Position numbers and translations under genes: made by a program. From contig NZ_JAFREL010000007.1 of NCBI RefSeq assembly GCF_017377655.1, forward strand, positions 1 to 64,000: a stretch of 64,000 bases of DNA. Reading direction: 5' to 3'. Numbering within the stretch: the stretch's first letter is position 1; every line of letters begins with the position of its first letter. This document shows, piece after piece, positions 8,094 through 16,022 of this stretch. Under the pieces are notes generated by a model that saw only the letters and a program-made list of their open reading frames with translations, searched no databases and had not been told where the DNA came from. This stretch comes from Candidatus Enterococcus ferrettii (lineage in GTDB: Bacteria; Bacillota; Bacilli; Lactobacillales; Enterococcaceae).

Positions 8094-8152
8094 AGATGGT
8101 TTAATTAATCCGGCTAGTTCTTACGATTATATACTTTGAATAGCCAATTATA

Positions 8153-8198
8153 AAAATTAGCAGGACAAAATCTGAGGGATTAGTGTCCTGCTAATTTT
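8153..8198. terminator. Bidirectional terminator with a 15-bp perfect stem
   Basis: AAAATTAGCAGGACA (8153-8167) pairs with 8184-8198, with A and T tails on both sides. It separates the convergent quinone oxidoreductase and UPF0756 genes. Confidence 0.75.
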
Positions 8199-8659
8199 CA
8201 TTTCGTAGCAAATACTTGAATCGCCTGCATAATACAATAAGTAATCCCGGCTGCAATCACCGGGCCAGCGGCTACGCCCTTCAAGAAAACGACACCGACA
8301 ATTGTTCCGAAAACTAGAGCAACGGTGACTTCGGGAGATGAAGCGATGAGGCCCACACCACGGGCGGAAAGAACTGCGACAAGAATTCCGCAAATGGTAG
8401 CCACCCAGCCTAAGGGTGACTTCAAGGTGTTCAATAAATCCTTCAATACAATGTCTCCCGTTGCAATCGGGACTAGGATAGTTGCTGAAATCAGGGTGAC
8501 ACCCCAGTTAATGCCTTTTTGATTCAAGGTTGTTAGTATTTTGTCTGATTGCGGCAGTAATTTCAGCGCCAACACAGCCAGTGTGGCAATCAGTAAGCTT
8601 TGATTTTTTGCTAGAAAGGCCACTAATAGAATAATGCCAAGAAATAACCAGCTTTCCAA
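8198..8659 (-). CDS. UPF0756 (DUF441) membrane protein
   Basis: This 153-residue, almost entirely hydrophobic protein has four or five membrane helices (about 3-20, 22-40, 50-70, 80-100 and 110-150). The family signatures include the N-terminal ESWLFLGIILLVAFLAKNQS, the segment GINWGVTLISATILVPIATG, and GVVFLKGVAAGPVIAAGI near the C terminus. DUF441/UPF0756 is widespread in Firmicutes and has no known function. It is monocistronic and converges on the quinone oxidoreductase gene. The upstream region is shared with the divergent NADH peroxidase gene. Confidence 0.85.
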   Translation of the reverse strand: MESWLFLGIILLVAFLAKNQSLLIATLAVLALKLLPQSDKILTTLNQKGINWGVTLISATILVPIATGDIVLKDLLNTLKSPLGWVATICGILVAVLSARGVGLIASSPEVTVALVFGTIVGVVFLKGVAAGPVIAAGITYCIMQAIQVFATK

Positions 8660-8738
8660 AGTTATCCACTCCTTATCTGAATCTACTATACAAGAAAAGC
8701 AGCAAAAGTGCGACCAGAATCCTGTATTTTTTCAGAAA

Positions 8739-8814
8739 ATACTAGTTAAGAATTAGTATCAATAATTAAGACTTATTTCTCCTCTTTTGAGCAAAAATAG
8801 CGTAGAATTAGTAT
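8739..8814 (+). promoter_or_regulatory. Promoter region of NADH peroxidase with repeated AGAATTAGTAT
   Basis: TTGAGC (8787-8792), 16 nt, then TAGTAT (8809-8814) is a plausible sigma-A promoter. The 11-mer AGAATTAGTAT occurs at 8749-8759 and again at 8804-8814, where it covers the -10 box. The upstream copy is half of a dyad, ATACTA-N9-TAGTAT (8739-8759). The repeat looks like a regulator-binding motif; which regulator is unknown. It does not match the PerR or Fur consensus. Confidence 0.45.
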
Positions 8815-8852
8815 GTACAGTTCCGTACAAAAGAAACTTAGGAGGGATATAC

Positions 8853-10214
8853 ATGAAGGTTATCGTTTTAGGATCTTCACACGGCGGCTACGAAGCAGTC
8901 GAAGAACTGTTGTTGACGCAGCCCGATGCGGAAATTCAGTGGTATGAAAAGGGCGACTTTATCTCATTTATGGGGTGAGGCACGCAAATGTATCTTGAAG
9001 GAGTCGTTAAAGATGTGAATTCAATTCGCTATGCGACTGCTGAAGAGATGGAACAACGCGGGGTCCGCGTTTTCACAAACACTGAAATTACAAAAGTAGA
9101 ACCTGACAAACACCAAGTGGAAGTATTGAACCATGTTACAGGGGAAACACGGGTAGAAAGTTATGACAAATTGATTTTGAGTCCCGGAGCCAATCCGTTT
9201 ATCTTACCTGTGCCAGGCAAAGATTTAGGCAATATTAAAACAATGCGTGGTCGTCAAGACACAATTGATTTAAAAATGTTGTCTGTTGATCCAGATATTG
9301 AAAACGTTGTGGTTATCGGCGTTGGTTATATCGGAATTGAAGCAGCGGAATCATTTGCAGTATCTGGTAAAAAGGTTACTTTAGTGGATATTATTGACCG
9401 TCCATTAGGAGTTTATCTGGATAAACAATTCACCGATGTGCTGGAAACAGAAATGGTTGACCATGGCATCAAGTTGGCAATGGGAGAATCAGTTGTTGAA
9501 TTTGTTGGCGATGACAACGGCAAAGTAACTAAAGTAGTGACCGATAAAGGGGAATATCCAGCTGACATGGTAGTAATGTCTGCCGGTGTTCGGCCTAATA
9601 CTGCTTGGTTGAAGGATGCGGTTGAAATGTTGCCAACCGGCATGATTAAGACAGACGAATACATGCGTACAAGTGAACCAGACGTATTTGCAGTTGGAGA
9701 TGCAACGCTGATCCAATACAATCCTGGTAACACAACAGTCAATATTTCATTGGCAACGAACGCACGCCGTCAAGGTCGTTATGCTGTTCGCAATTTAGAA
9801 GAAGCAAAACACCCGTTCCCTGGCGTTCAAGGATCTTCTGCTTTACGTGTTTTTGACTATAAATTTGCTTCAACTGGTTTAAATGATCAAATGGCCAGCA
9901 AGCTAGACATTAAAACGAAATCTGTTTTCTTGGACCAAGATACGTTAATGGATTTTGTTCCACAAAACTTAAAGACTCGTATGATGTTCAAACTAGTATA
10001 CAATCCAGAAAATCTGGAAATTCTAGGCGCCCAAATCATGTCGAAAGAAGATTTAACGGCGAACATCAATGCGATTTCCATTGCTATTCAAACGCACTTT
10101 ACGGTAGAGCAGTTGGCTTATGCCGATTTCTTCTTCCAACCAGAGTTTGATACACCATGGAACTTGTTAGGAATGGCTGGTTTAAAAGCCTTGCAACAAG
10201 AAAACAAAGCATAA
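8853..10214 (+). CDS. npr: NADH peroxidase with in-frame UGA at the catalytic Cys42 codon (selenoprotein candidate)
   Basis: This flavoprotein should reduce H2O2 with NADH. Read through one UGA, the frame is 453 codons from ATG 8853 (GGAGGGA upstream), close to the 447 residues of E. faecalis Npr as I recall it. The N terminus [19 protein letters not shown], His10, the FAD/NAD motif [30 protein letters not shown] and the C-terminal dimer segment [14 protein letters not shown] all match Npr. The UGA (8976-8978) is codon 42, exactly where Npr carries its redox-active cysteine (SFLSCGMQLY in Npr; SFMG, UGA, GTQMY here). Frame and homology continue intact on both sides. It encodes either selenocysteine or a single point mutation that kills the enzyme. 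If not recoded, the products are a 41-residue peptide and possibly a fragment restarted at 8988. Confidence 0.85.
8976..9017 (+). promoter_or_regulatory. Possible SECIS-like stem-loop just after the UGA codon
   Basis: After the UGA at 8976, 8989-8996 (TGTATCTT) can pair with 9010-9017 (AAGATGTG) in eight pairs, three of them G-U. The 13-nt apical region is rich in G and contains GGAGT. Its distance from the UGA (apex about 20-33 nt away) fits bacterial SECIS elements. The stem is weak and such a hairpin could arise by chance, so this is only a candidate. Confidence 0.25.
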
Positions 10215-10223
10215 GAGGTTTAC

Positions 10224-10250
10224 AGGCTGCACTGGATAGTGTAGCCTTTT
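10224..10250 (+). terminator. Terminator of the NADH peroxidase gene
   Basis: AGGCTGCACT (10224-10233) pairs with AGTGTAGCCT (10238-10247), one pair being G-U, around a GGAT loop. Six T follow. It leaves only about 20 nt before the next gene. Confidence 0.7.
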
Positions 10251-10268
10251 TTATGAGGAGTGAAAAAG

Positions 10269-11225
10269 ATGAAGATCGGATTACGAACGATAAAAACGGC
10301 AATTGCTGCACCGATTGCTTTGGTCATTGCAAATTTATTGGGACTAGAGAGTGCCACCGCGGCAGCGATTATTACTGTCCTAAGTGTCACTAACACGAAA
10401 CGATCGACGGCCAAAACCGCCTGGAATCGGGTTATTTCGCTGACTTTAGCTACAGCAATAGCGGCTTTATTTTTTTCATTATTTGGGTTTAATGCTTTTT
10501 CCTTTGGTCTGTATTTGCTCTTATTTATTCCTTTATCAGTCCGGCTAAAGGTAGCAGAAGGAATTTCGGTTAGTTCAGTCTTGATCACCCATTTTCTAGC
10601 CAGTGAAAGCTTGGCCCCCTCATTGATTTTAAATGAGTATTTGCTGATGATCATCGGCGTTGGCTGCGCCTTAATTGCCAATATCTATATGCCCAATACG
10701 GAAAAGAAAATCAAAGAAGACCAGCAGGTAGTAGAAGTAATGATGAAGAAGCTGCTGGCGAAAATGTCTGATTCTCTTAATCAAAATGCGGGTGAAGAAG
10801 TGTTGCTGCAAGAGTGTCTTTCACTGGCTGATTTTGTGAAGCAGGCGCAAAAGCGCGCCTTGAACTTTGAAGAAAATCGTTTATGGTCGCCTAACAGCTA
10901 TTATTTTGAATATTTTGCCATGCGGCGTCTGCAGGTGAAGAACCTTTCAGATATGCTGCAGGTGCTCATTCATTTGAACGCAACAGAAAATGAAGCCCAA
11001 GAGTTACGAGCTTTGTTCACTTTTACTTCGCAAACATTAGCTGAAGACAATGATGGACAAGAAATTTTGAAAAAGATTGATGAGACGTATCAGCGGTATC
11101 GAACCAAAGACCTGCCAGAAAATCGGGAAGCCTTTGAGAATCGAGCGATGCTGTTCCATTTGTTTCAATTGTTCCAGGATTTTATTGAGATAAAGGCTGG
11201 TTTTTATCGTGAAATTCAAAGATAA
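10269..11225 (+). CDS. Aromatic acid exporter family (DUF939/FUSC-type) membrane protein
   Basis: This protein of 318 residues has an N-terminal membrane half (about 1-140, four to six helices, with LGLESATAAAIITVLSV) and a C-terminal helical cytoplasmic half (about 145-318). This is the arrangement of ArAE_1/DUF939 proteins related to aromatic acid exporters. I chose ATG 10269 because GAGGAG at 10255-10260 is 8 nt upstream; the GTG at 10260 overlaps that site. It follows the NADH peroxidase terminator closely, so it may get some read-through. The substrate is not known. Confidence 0.8.
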   Translation: MKIGLRTIKTAIAAPIALVIANLLGLESATAAAIITVLSVTNTKRSTAKTAWNRVISLTLATAIAALFFSLFGFNAFSFGLYLLLFIPLSVRLKVAEGISVSSVLITHFLASESLAPSLILNEYLLMIIGVGCALIANIYMPNTEKKIKEDQQVVEVMMKKLLAKMSDSLNQNAGEEVLLQECLSLADFVKQAQKRALNFEENRLWSPNSYYFEYFAMRRLQVKNLSDMLQVLIHLNATENEAQELRALFTFTSQTLAEDNDGQEILKKIDETYQRYRTKDLPENREAFENRAMLFHLFQLFQDFIEIKAGFYREIQR

Positions 11226-11318
11226 GTGGGAAGTCTTAGTTAAAATCAGTCTTATGACCTAGGCAGGGCTCTTACGTTTCCTTTACTATAAAGAAGAAGG
11301 AAATAGGAGGAGTTCAAA

Positions 11319-12140
11319 ATGAAAAAAATTGCAGTAGGGTTAATATTAGTTGGGTTAGCGGTCGTAAGTATGTCGAGTGTGTTTTTCCATAATCGTCAAA
11401 CGAATAAAACATACCATGCGAAAGAAGCGCTTGAAAGCATTATAATAGATGATAAAAATACACCAGTAACTGTAGTAGGGACTAGTGATACTAGGGCTAC
11501 TGTGGAATACAAAGAATCTAGAAACAGCAAATATCGTCTGAAAGAACGTGGCGGAATATTGACGCTTGAACGTAAAGACAACTGGTTCTTCTTTTCTTCT
11601 TGGTTCAGCTTTGGCAATGACCAAGGAGAAGTCGTTGTTGAAGTTCCTAAAGATCAGCTGGAAAACTTGGATTTGGAAACCAGCAATGCTAGCGTCTCGG
11701 TTAAAAACCTTTCAGTAGATTCTGCGGATATTGAAACGTCTAATAATGAAATTAAATTATCTAAGCTGAAGGTTAGTGATACGATTGATGCCGAAACCAG
11801 CAATGGAAAAATTACTTTGTCTGATTTGACCTTTAGTGATGGTGAGTTTATTACCAGCAACAGCAAGCTGGAGGCTGATCGTTTAGATGGAAAAAATATT
11901 TTGCTGGAAACTAGTAACGGCAATCTTAAATTTGATAATGTAAAAGTCGGAAGCGAATTAACTGTTGACAGCAGCAATGCTAGCATACAAGGCTACATTA
12001 TTGGCAAACAATCTGATTTTGAGATTAATTCTGATACCTCCAACGGACAAAATACTCCGGGAAATTCAGAAGGCTCTGGTGAAAAAGTATTGGATCTGAA
12101 TACCTCTAATGGAGATATTACAGTTAAATTTAGTGAATAG
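11319..12140 (+). CDS. DUF4097 family beta-strand repeat protein, membrane anchored
   Basis: These 273 residues begin with one membrane helix or uncleaved signal (about 4-23, KIAVGLILVGLAVVSMSS). The rest is repeated beta-strand units with the recurring pattern ETSN or TSN-(G/N/A), for example LETSNASVSV, IETSNNEIKL, AETSNGKITL and LETSNGNLKF at about 20-residue spacing. This is the DUF4097 parallel beta-helix type. There is no LPxTG anchor. It is probably displayed outside the membrane; many such genes respond to envelope stress regulators, which is family-level knowledge. AGGAGG is 7-8 nt before ATG. The gene stands alone. Confidence 0.8.
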   Translation: MKKIAVGLILVGLAVVSMSSVFFHNRQTNKTYHAKEALESIIIDDKNTPVTVVGTSDTRATVEYKESRNSKYRLKERGGILTLERKDNWFFFSSWFSFGNDQGEVVVEVPKDQLENLDLETSNASVSVKNLSVDSADIETSNNEIKLSKLKVSDTIDAETSNGKITLSDLTFSDGEFITSNSKLEADRLDGKNILLETSNGNLKFDNVKVGSELTVDSSNASIQGYIIGKQSDFEINSDTSNGQNTPGNSEGSGEKVLDLNTSNGDITVKFSE

Positions 12141-12150
12141 ATTGAAGAAA

Positions 12151-12180
12151 ACGGGGCGTTGATGCGGCTCGTTTTTTTTT
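12151..12180 (+). terminator. Terminator of the DUF4097 gene
   Basis: ACGGG (12151-12155) pairs with CTCGT (12168-12172), followed by nine or more T. The stem is short, but the position just after the stop codon is right. Confidence 0.5.
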
Positions 12181-12222
12181 TGCAGAATTTCAGATGGTGC
12201 TGAGCCGATTCTTTGTCATTCG

Positions 12223-12236
12223 TGAAACCGTATTCT
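12223..12236 (+). promoter_or_regulatory. Candidate CcpA cre site upstream of the aldehyde dehydrogenase gene
   Basis: TGAAACCGTATTCT fits the 14-base cre consensus TGNAANCGNWNNCW at every fixed position and lies 30 nt before the start codon. It suggests carbon catabolite control by CcpA. Confidence 0.45.
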
Positions 12237-12265
12237 ATGATGGATAGAAGGAAGGTGACGAATTG

Positions 12266-13723
12266 ATGGAGAAATTTGATAAACAATTTATTGCAGGAAA
12301 ATGGCAAATTGGGAATGACAGTGAGCATGTGAACGAGGACAAGAATCCTTATTCACAGCAGACAATTGTGACACTTCAAGGTGCCAATACTGATGATGTT
12401 GATACAGCTTATCAAGCTGCCAAAAAAGCACAAAAGGAATGGATGAACAAGACGCCTCAGGAACGCAGCACAATTATTGAAAAAGCTGCTGATTTGATGG
12501 AGGAGCACCAAGACGAAATCATTGACTGGTTGATTAAGGAAGGCGGAGCAACTAAAATCAAAGCGGGGTTAGAGGCGAGTCTGGCTCAGGGAATTACTCG
12601 CGAAGCTGCGACATTCCCTATGCGATCAGAAGGCAAAATTTTGCCAACCAATAAACCAGGTGAGGAAAGCTTTGTGACACATCGTCCCTTGGGAGTAATT
12701 GGGATTATTAGTCCTTGGAATTTTCCATTCCATTTGACGATGCGTTCGCTGGCACCTGCTTTGGCAGCTGGAAATGGTGTAGTTATTAAGCCTGCCAGTG
12801 ACAGCCCAGTAACTGGTGGCCTGCTGCCTGCGAAATTCTTCGCGGATGCAGGAGTACCAGAAGGGTTAGTCAATGTAACAGTCGGCAGCGGCAGTGAAAT
12901 TGGTGACTATTTTGTGGAGCATCCAATACCAAGCTTTATTTCTTTTACTGGTTCAACGGCAGTTGGTAAAAATATTGCCAGTCATACCATGAGCGGCAAG
13001 AAAATTAAACAGGTCGCTTTAGAGCTGGGTGGAAATTCACCATTTATCGTTCTGGAGGATGCTGATTTGGAAGAAGCAGCCCAAGCACTAGTCGTAAGCA
13101 AGTTCATGCATTCTGGTCAGATTTGTATGGCTGCCAATCGAGCGATTGTTGTCGCGTCTGTTTTTGATGAATTTGTTGAAAAAGTAGTCGCTCGTGTAAA
13201 AGCATTGGCAGTGGGCGATCCGGCTAAGGATGAAACAGTGGTAGGTCCGATTATTAATCAAAAACAAACAGATCAAATCCAAGAAATCGTGAAAAAAGCG
13301 AGAGAAGCAGGCGCTGAATTTTTAATTGAAGGCGGTGTGGAAGGCCAATTAGTCGAGCCTTCAGTGCTAATCTCAGAAGATCCTGCACTCGAGATTTTCC
13401 ATGAAGAAATTTTTGGTCCGGTATTACCAATTCTCAAAGTCAAAGATACTGAAGCAGCAATCGCAGCTGCGAATGATACAGAGTATGGATTATCCAGCGC
13501 GTTGTTTACGAAGGACTTGAACAAAGGTCGTTTGTTAGCAAACCAAATCGAAGCAGGAATGTGCCACATTAATGGCTTAACTGTTGATGATCAGCCCAAT
13601 GCACCTTTTGGCGGGGAGAAAAATTCCGGCATCGGTCGCTTTAATGGTGAGTGGGTACTGGAAGAGTTTACTCGGGTTCAGTGGGTAACTACTCAGTCTG
13701 GTAAAGGACAGTATCCGTTTTAA
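12266..13723 (+). CDS. NAD(P)-dependent aldehyde dehydrogenase, benzaldehyde/vanillin dehydrogenase-like
   Basis: This 485-residue aldehyde dehydrogenase is full length for the family. The catalytic machinery is complete: Asn152 in PWNFPF, Glu253 in ELGGNSPF and Cys287 in SGQICMAANR. The closest family I recognise is the aryl-aldehyde group (YfmT-like), judging by the N-terminal region and the C-terminal segment INGLTVDDQPNAPFGGEKNSGIGR. It would oxidise an aldehyde to the acid. I chose ATG 12266 over TTG 12263 because GGAAGGTG ends about 8 nt upstream of the ATG. A candidate cre site lies 30 nt upstream. It is monocistronic, ending at a long palindrome. Confidence 0.85.
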   Translation: MEKFDKQFIAGKWQIGNDSEHVNEDKNPYSQQTIVTLQGANTDDVDTAYQAAKKAQKEWMNKTPQERSTIIEKAADLMEEHQDEIIDWLIKEGGATKIKAGLEASLAQGITREAATFPMRSEGKILPTNKPGEESFVTHRPLGVIGIISPWNFPFHLTMRSLAPALAAGNGVVIKPASDSPVTGGLLPAKFFADAGVPEGLVNVTVGSGSEIGDYFVEHPIPSFISFTGSTAVGKNIASHTMSGKKIKQVALELGGNSPFIVLEDADLEEAAQALVVSKFMHSGQICMAANRAIVVASVFDEFVEKVVARVKALAVGDPAKDETVVGPIINQKQTDQIQEIVKKAREAGAEFLIEGGVEGQLVEPSVLISEDPALEIFHEEIFGPVLPILKVKDTEAAIAAANDTEYGLSSALFTKDLNKGRLLANQIEAGMCHINGLTVDDQPNAPFGGEKNSGIGRFNGEWVLEEFTRVQWVTTQSGKGQYPF

Positions 13724-13728
13724 GACAT

Positions 13729-13760
13729 AAATAAGAGCTGTCAGCTGACAGCTCTTATTT
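13729..13760. terminator. 32-bp perfect palindrome, bidirectional terminator
   Basis: AAATAAGAGCTGTCAG is followed immediately by its exact reverse complement, giving A and T tails on either strand. It lies between the convergent aldehyde dehydrogenase and DUF1275 genes and overlaps the latter's stop codon. Confidence 0.75.
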
Positions 13761-14438
13761 TGTGGTGTAGACCTCTTTATGAAACCGCCAAATTTGATAG
13801 CTTTGCGTAATTGCCAGGTATAGGAATAACACCGATACCAGTAAAATTGTTTGTCTGCCTAGATAATCATAGCTAAACACGGAAACAACTACGCCAGCTA
13901 AAAAGGCCAATACGACCCATAAAAAGTGGAAAAACTGTTGTTTGGCTTTGTCGTCCTTGGTTTTCAGATAGTCATAAAAATTTGTAGCGACACCCTTTAG
14001 ATTACCTGTTGTAAACAAATTGGTGTAAGTTAAGCCGTTAATTTTATCAAAGGCAATCCATTGAATCGCAGCAGTGAAGGCAATAATCACTGTGATTGCA
14101 GAAGGATGCGGCTCTAGCCACTGCAGACTGATCACGAAAAAGACCAAGGCTTCGAAATACAATAGGAACAATCGCCAAAAATGCAGCTCCTTTTCCCGGA
14201 AGTAATCAATTAAGTATTTAGCCAGTAAAATACCTAAAAAGAAAAACAGGGTAGAAAGCAGCTTCTTGCCAACTAAAGCCCATTGATGGTCAAAGGCCTG
14301 AATAATCGCTAAAATTAAATTTCCAGTCTGGGCCGAGGCAAAGGCTTCATAGCGTATATAGGTGTAGCTGTCCATCACGCCGCCGATAAATGTCAAAATT
14401 AAACCGACGGAGCGATGTTCATGAAAACTTGAATTCAC
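13755..14438 (-). CDS. DUF1275 (YoaK-like) membrane protein
   Basis: The 227 residues form about six membrane helices. The N-terminal signature LTFIGGVMDSYTYIRYEAFASAQTGN (two overlapping parts, about 15-40) is diagnostic of DUF1275/YoaK proteins. TYTNLFTTGNLKGV near residue 136-149 is a second family motif. Function is unknown. It is monocistronic on the minus strand, with its stop inside the palindromic terminator shared with the aldehyde dehydrogenase gene. Confidence 0.85.
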   Translation of the reverse strand: MNSSFHEHRSVGLILTFIGGVMDSYTYIRYEAFASAQTGNLILAIIQAFDHQWALVGKKLLSTLFFFLGILLAKYLIDYFREKELHFWRLFLLYFEALVFFVISLQWLEPHPSAITVIIAFTAAIQWIAFDKINGLTYTNLFTTGNLKGVATNFYDYLKTKDDKAKQQFFHFLWVVLAFLAGVVVSVFSYDYLGRQTILLVSVLFLYLAITQSYQIWRFHKEVYTTK

Positions 14439-14825
14439 AGGTGCTCATCTCTCTTCTGAAACTATGGTAGCACATTGCTTCAAAAAATGGGTGGAAAATT
14501 AATCGATCATGAAAAAAATAGCAAAATCAGACTTGAAATCAAGAAGACACACCGGAATTTTCGTAACTTAGACTAAAAATCACAGTGTATTAACGAGGCG
14601 CAGTTTGAGAATTTCCGAACCATAATCGGCTCAAAACTATTTGCTGGAAGTATTATCTGAAAAACGCTTTAAATATCAGCTGATGGTGGTGATAAAAGGG
14701 AAGAATTCCGAACAACCTCCTAGTTTTTTAGATAAATAAGCCCAGTAAAGTCAGCTATCTTTTTTTTGAAATTGTGTTAAAATGGGTATGCTTTTTACTC
14801 TCGAAATTGGAAGGAAAAGATTCTG
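14439..14825. other. 387-bp intergenic region between DUF1275 and azlC
   Basis: This divergent region should hold the promoters of the minus-strand DUF1275 gene and of azlCD. No open frame with a ribosome binding site is present. TTGAAA/TTGTGT sequences near 14768-14775 and an AT-rich block before GGAAGGAAAAG are compatible with an azlC promoter. I did not recognise a riboswitch or a clear inverted repeat. Confidence 0.35.
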
Positions 14826-15581
14826 ATGTCTTTAAAAAATCGGGCAGACTGGCAAGAAGCCTTTCAAGCCGTCATGCCCCTTTGTTTCAGCTATATTCCC
14901 GTGGGTTTAGCCTGCGGCATGCTGCTGCAGCAAGTAGGGTTTAGTCCTCTTTTGACAGCACTGCTGTCTTTGGTTGTATTTTCAGGTGGTGCACAGTTTT
15001 TGGTGGTGTCTTTGTTAGCGGTTCACGCCTCGTTCACTTCCATCATATTGATGGTTTTGTTTTTGGAATTGCGTTACGCTTTGCTGGGCTCGAGCCTGTC
15101 TCACTTTTTTAAGCAGGAGCAGCGGGGATTTTTGGCCGTGTTTTCGCAATCAATGAATGATGAAAATTATGCGGTTAATTATTTAAAGTTTTCAACCGAC
15201 AAAACTTGGAATCGTACGCGGGCGATTATGGTGAATTGGTTTTCTCAGGCTTCATGGGTAATCAGTACCGTACTCGGTAGTGTTTTCGGCTCATTTATTC
15301 ATGTGGATACAGAGCTGGTGCATTTTGCTTTAACCTCGATGTTTATTTTTATGTTTATTATGCAGGTGAAAAACAAGCTGTTGTTAGTAACGGGGTTATT
15401 TTCCGGAGGATTGGCAGTCATTTTTATGCTGCTGCTGAACAATACTTTTGGTTTGATTTTGGCAACGGTGATTGCTTCACTGGTAGGCTTTTTGATCGAT
15501 AAAAAAATTCGCAGTTCGGCGACTGGCAAAGACAATGACGACTTTTTTACTGTAAAAGGCGAGGAGGCTCATCATGAGTAA
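14826..15581 (+). CDS. azlC: AzlC family branched-chain amino acid exporter subunit
   Basis: This 251-residue membrane protein is the large subunit of an AzlCD branched-chain amino acid exporter. Hallmarks are the N-terminal FQAVMPLCFSYIPVGLACG (about 13-31), the SGGAQFLVVSLLAV helix (about 56-69) and the LELRYALLGSSLSHFF motif (about 79-94). Five to seven membrane helices follow, and the tail is short and charged. GGAAGGAAAAG precedes ATG 14826. It overlaps azlD by 8 nt, so the two are translationally coupled. Confidence 0.9.
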   Translation: MSLKNRADWQEAFQAVMPLCFSYIPVGLACGMLLQQVGFSPLLTALLSLVVFSGGAQFLVVSLLAVHASFTSIILMVLFLELRYALLGSSLSHFFKQEQRGFLAVFSQSMNDENYAVNYLKFSTDKTWNRTRAIMVNWFSQASWVISTVLGSVFGSFIHVDTELVHFALTSMFIFMFIMQVKNKLLLVTGLFSGGLAVIFMLLLNNTFGLILATVIASLVGFLIDKKIRSSATGKDNDDFFTVKGEEAHHE

Positions 15582-15891
15582 TCTTTATTTACTTTTGCTG
15601 ATTTTAAGCTTATTTGTCGCTTCTTATATTCCTCGTGTAATCCCGATGCTTTATTTCTCACAGCGCAAGGTACCGGAATGGTTTAGTGAGTGGATGCAGT
15701 TTGTTCCGATATCGCTATTTGCTGCATTGGTATTTAAGGATGTTTTTATCAGCCATGCGCATTTTGAAATAGGGGGAAATATTCGGATTCTGGCAATGTT
15801 TTTAGTGGCAGGAGTTGCTTATAAAACCCGCTCCATGGCTTGGTCGGTAATCGCTGGTTTAGCAGCGGTATTTCTATTATCATTATTGTAG
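15574..15891 (+). CDS. azlD: AzlD family small exporter subunit
   Basis: This 105-residue protein has three to four membrane helices and the family motif YIPRVIPMLYFSQRKVPEW (about 19-37). A later segment contains PISLFAALVFKDVF. AzlD proteins pair with AzlC to export branched-chain amino acids or their analogues. The start lies inside the azlC end, behind GGCGAGGAGG at 15557-15566. A terminator follows at once. Confidence 0.88.
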   Translation: MSNLYLLLLILSLFVASYIPRVIPMLYFSQRKVPEWFSEWMQFVPISLFAALVFKDVFISHAHFEIGGNIRILAMFLVAGVAYKTRSMAWSVIAGLAAVFLLSLL

Positions 15892-15893
15892 GG

Positions 15894-15920
15894 CGCCGCT
15901 CAAGCAGCAGGCGTTTTTTT
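15894..15920 (+). terminator. Terminator of azlCD
   Basis: CGCC (15894-15897) pairs with GGCG (15910-15913), with a shorter inner CT/AG pairing, followed by a run of T. It starts within three bases of the azlD stop. Confidence 0.55.
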
Positions 15921-16022
15921 GTTGCAGCTGATAGCTCATCTATTATTTTTCTACTGAGAACGACGCAACTCGCGTAACGTGGTATGATGAGAAAAACGAC
16001 TTAAATAAAGGACGACGACCAA

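Noticed and set aside
8988-10214. A separate gene starting at ATG 8988 after the UGA
   Set aside because: The frame is continuous with 8853-8975 and both parts match one NADH peroxidase. No ribosome site stands before 8988, so I treat it as one gene with an in-frame UGA.
13729-13760. 32-bp palindrome as a possible recombination or phage attachment site
   Set aside because: Its place between two convergent stop codons and the A/T tails make a bidirectional terminator the simpler reading.
14655-14675. cre-like sequence TGAAAAACGCTTT
   Set aside because: An extra A breaks the spacing of the cre consensus, and the position does not match a visible promoter.
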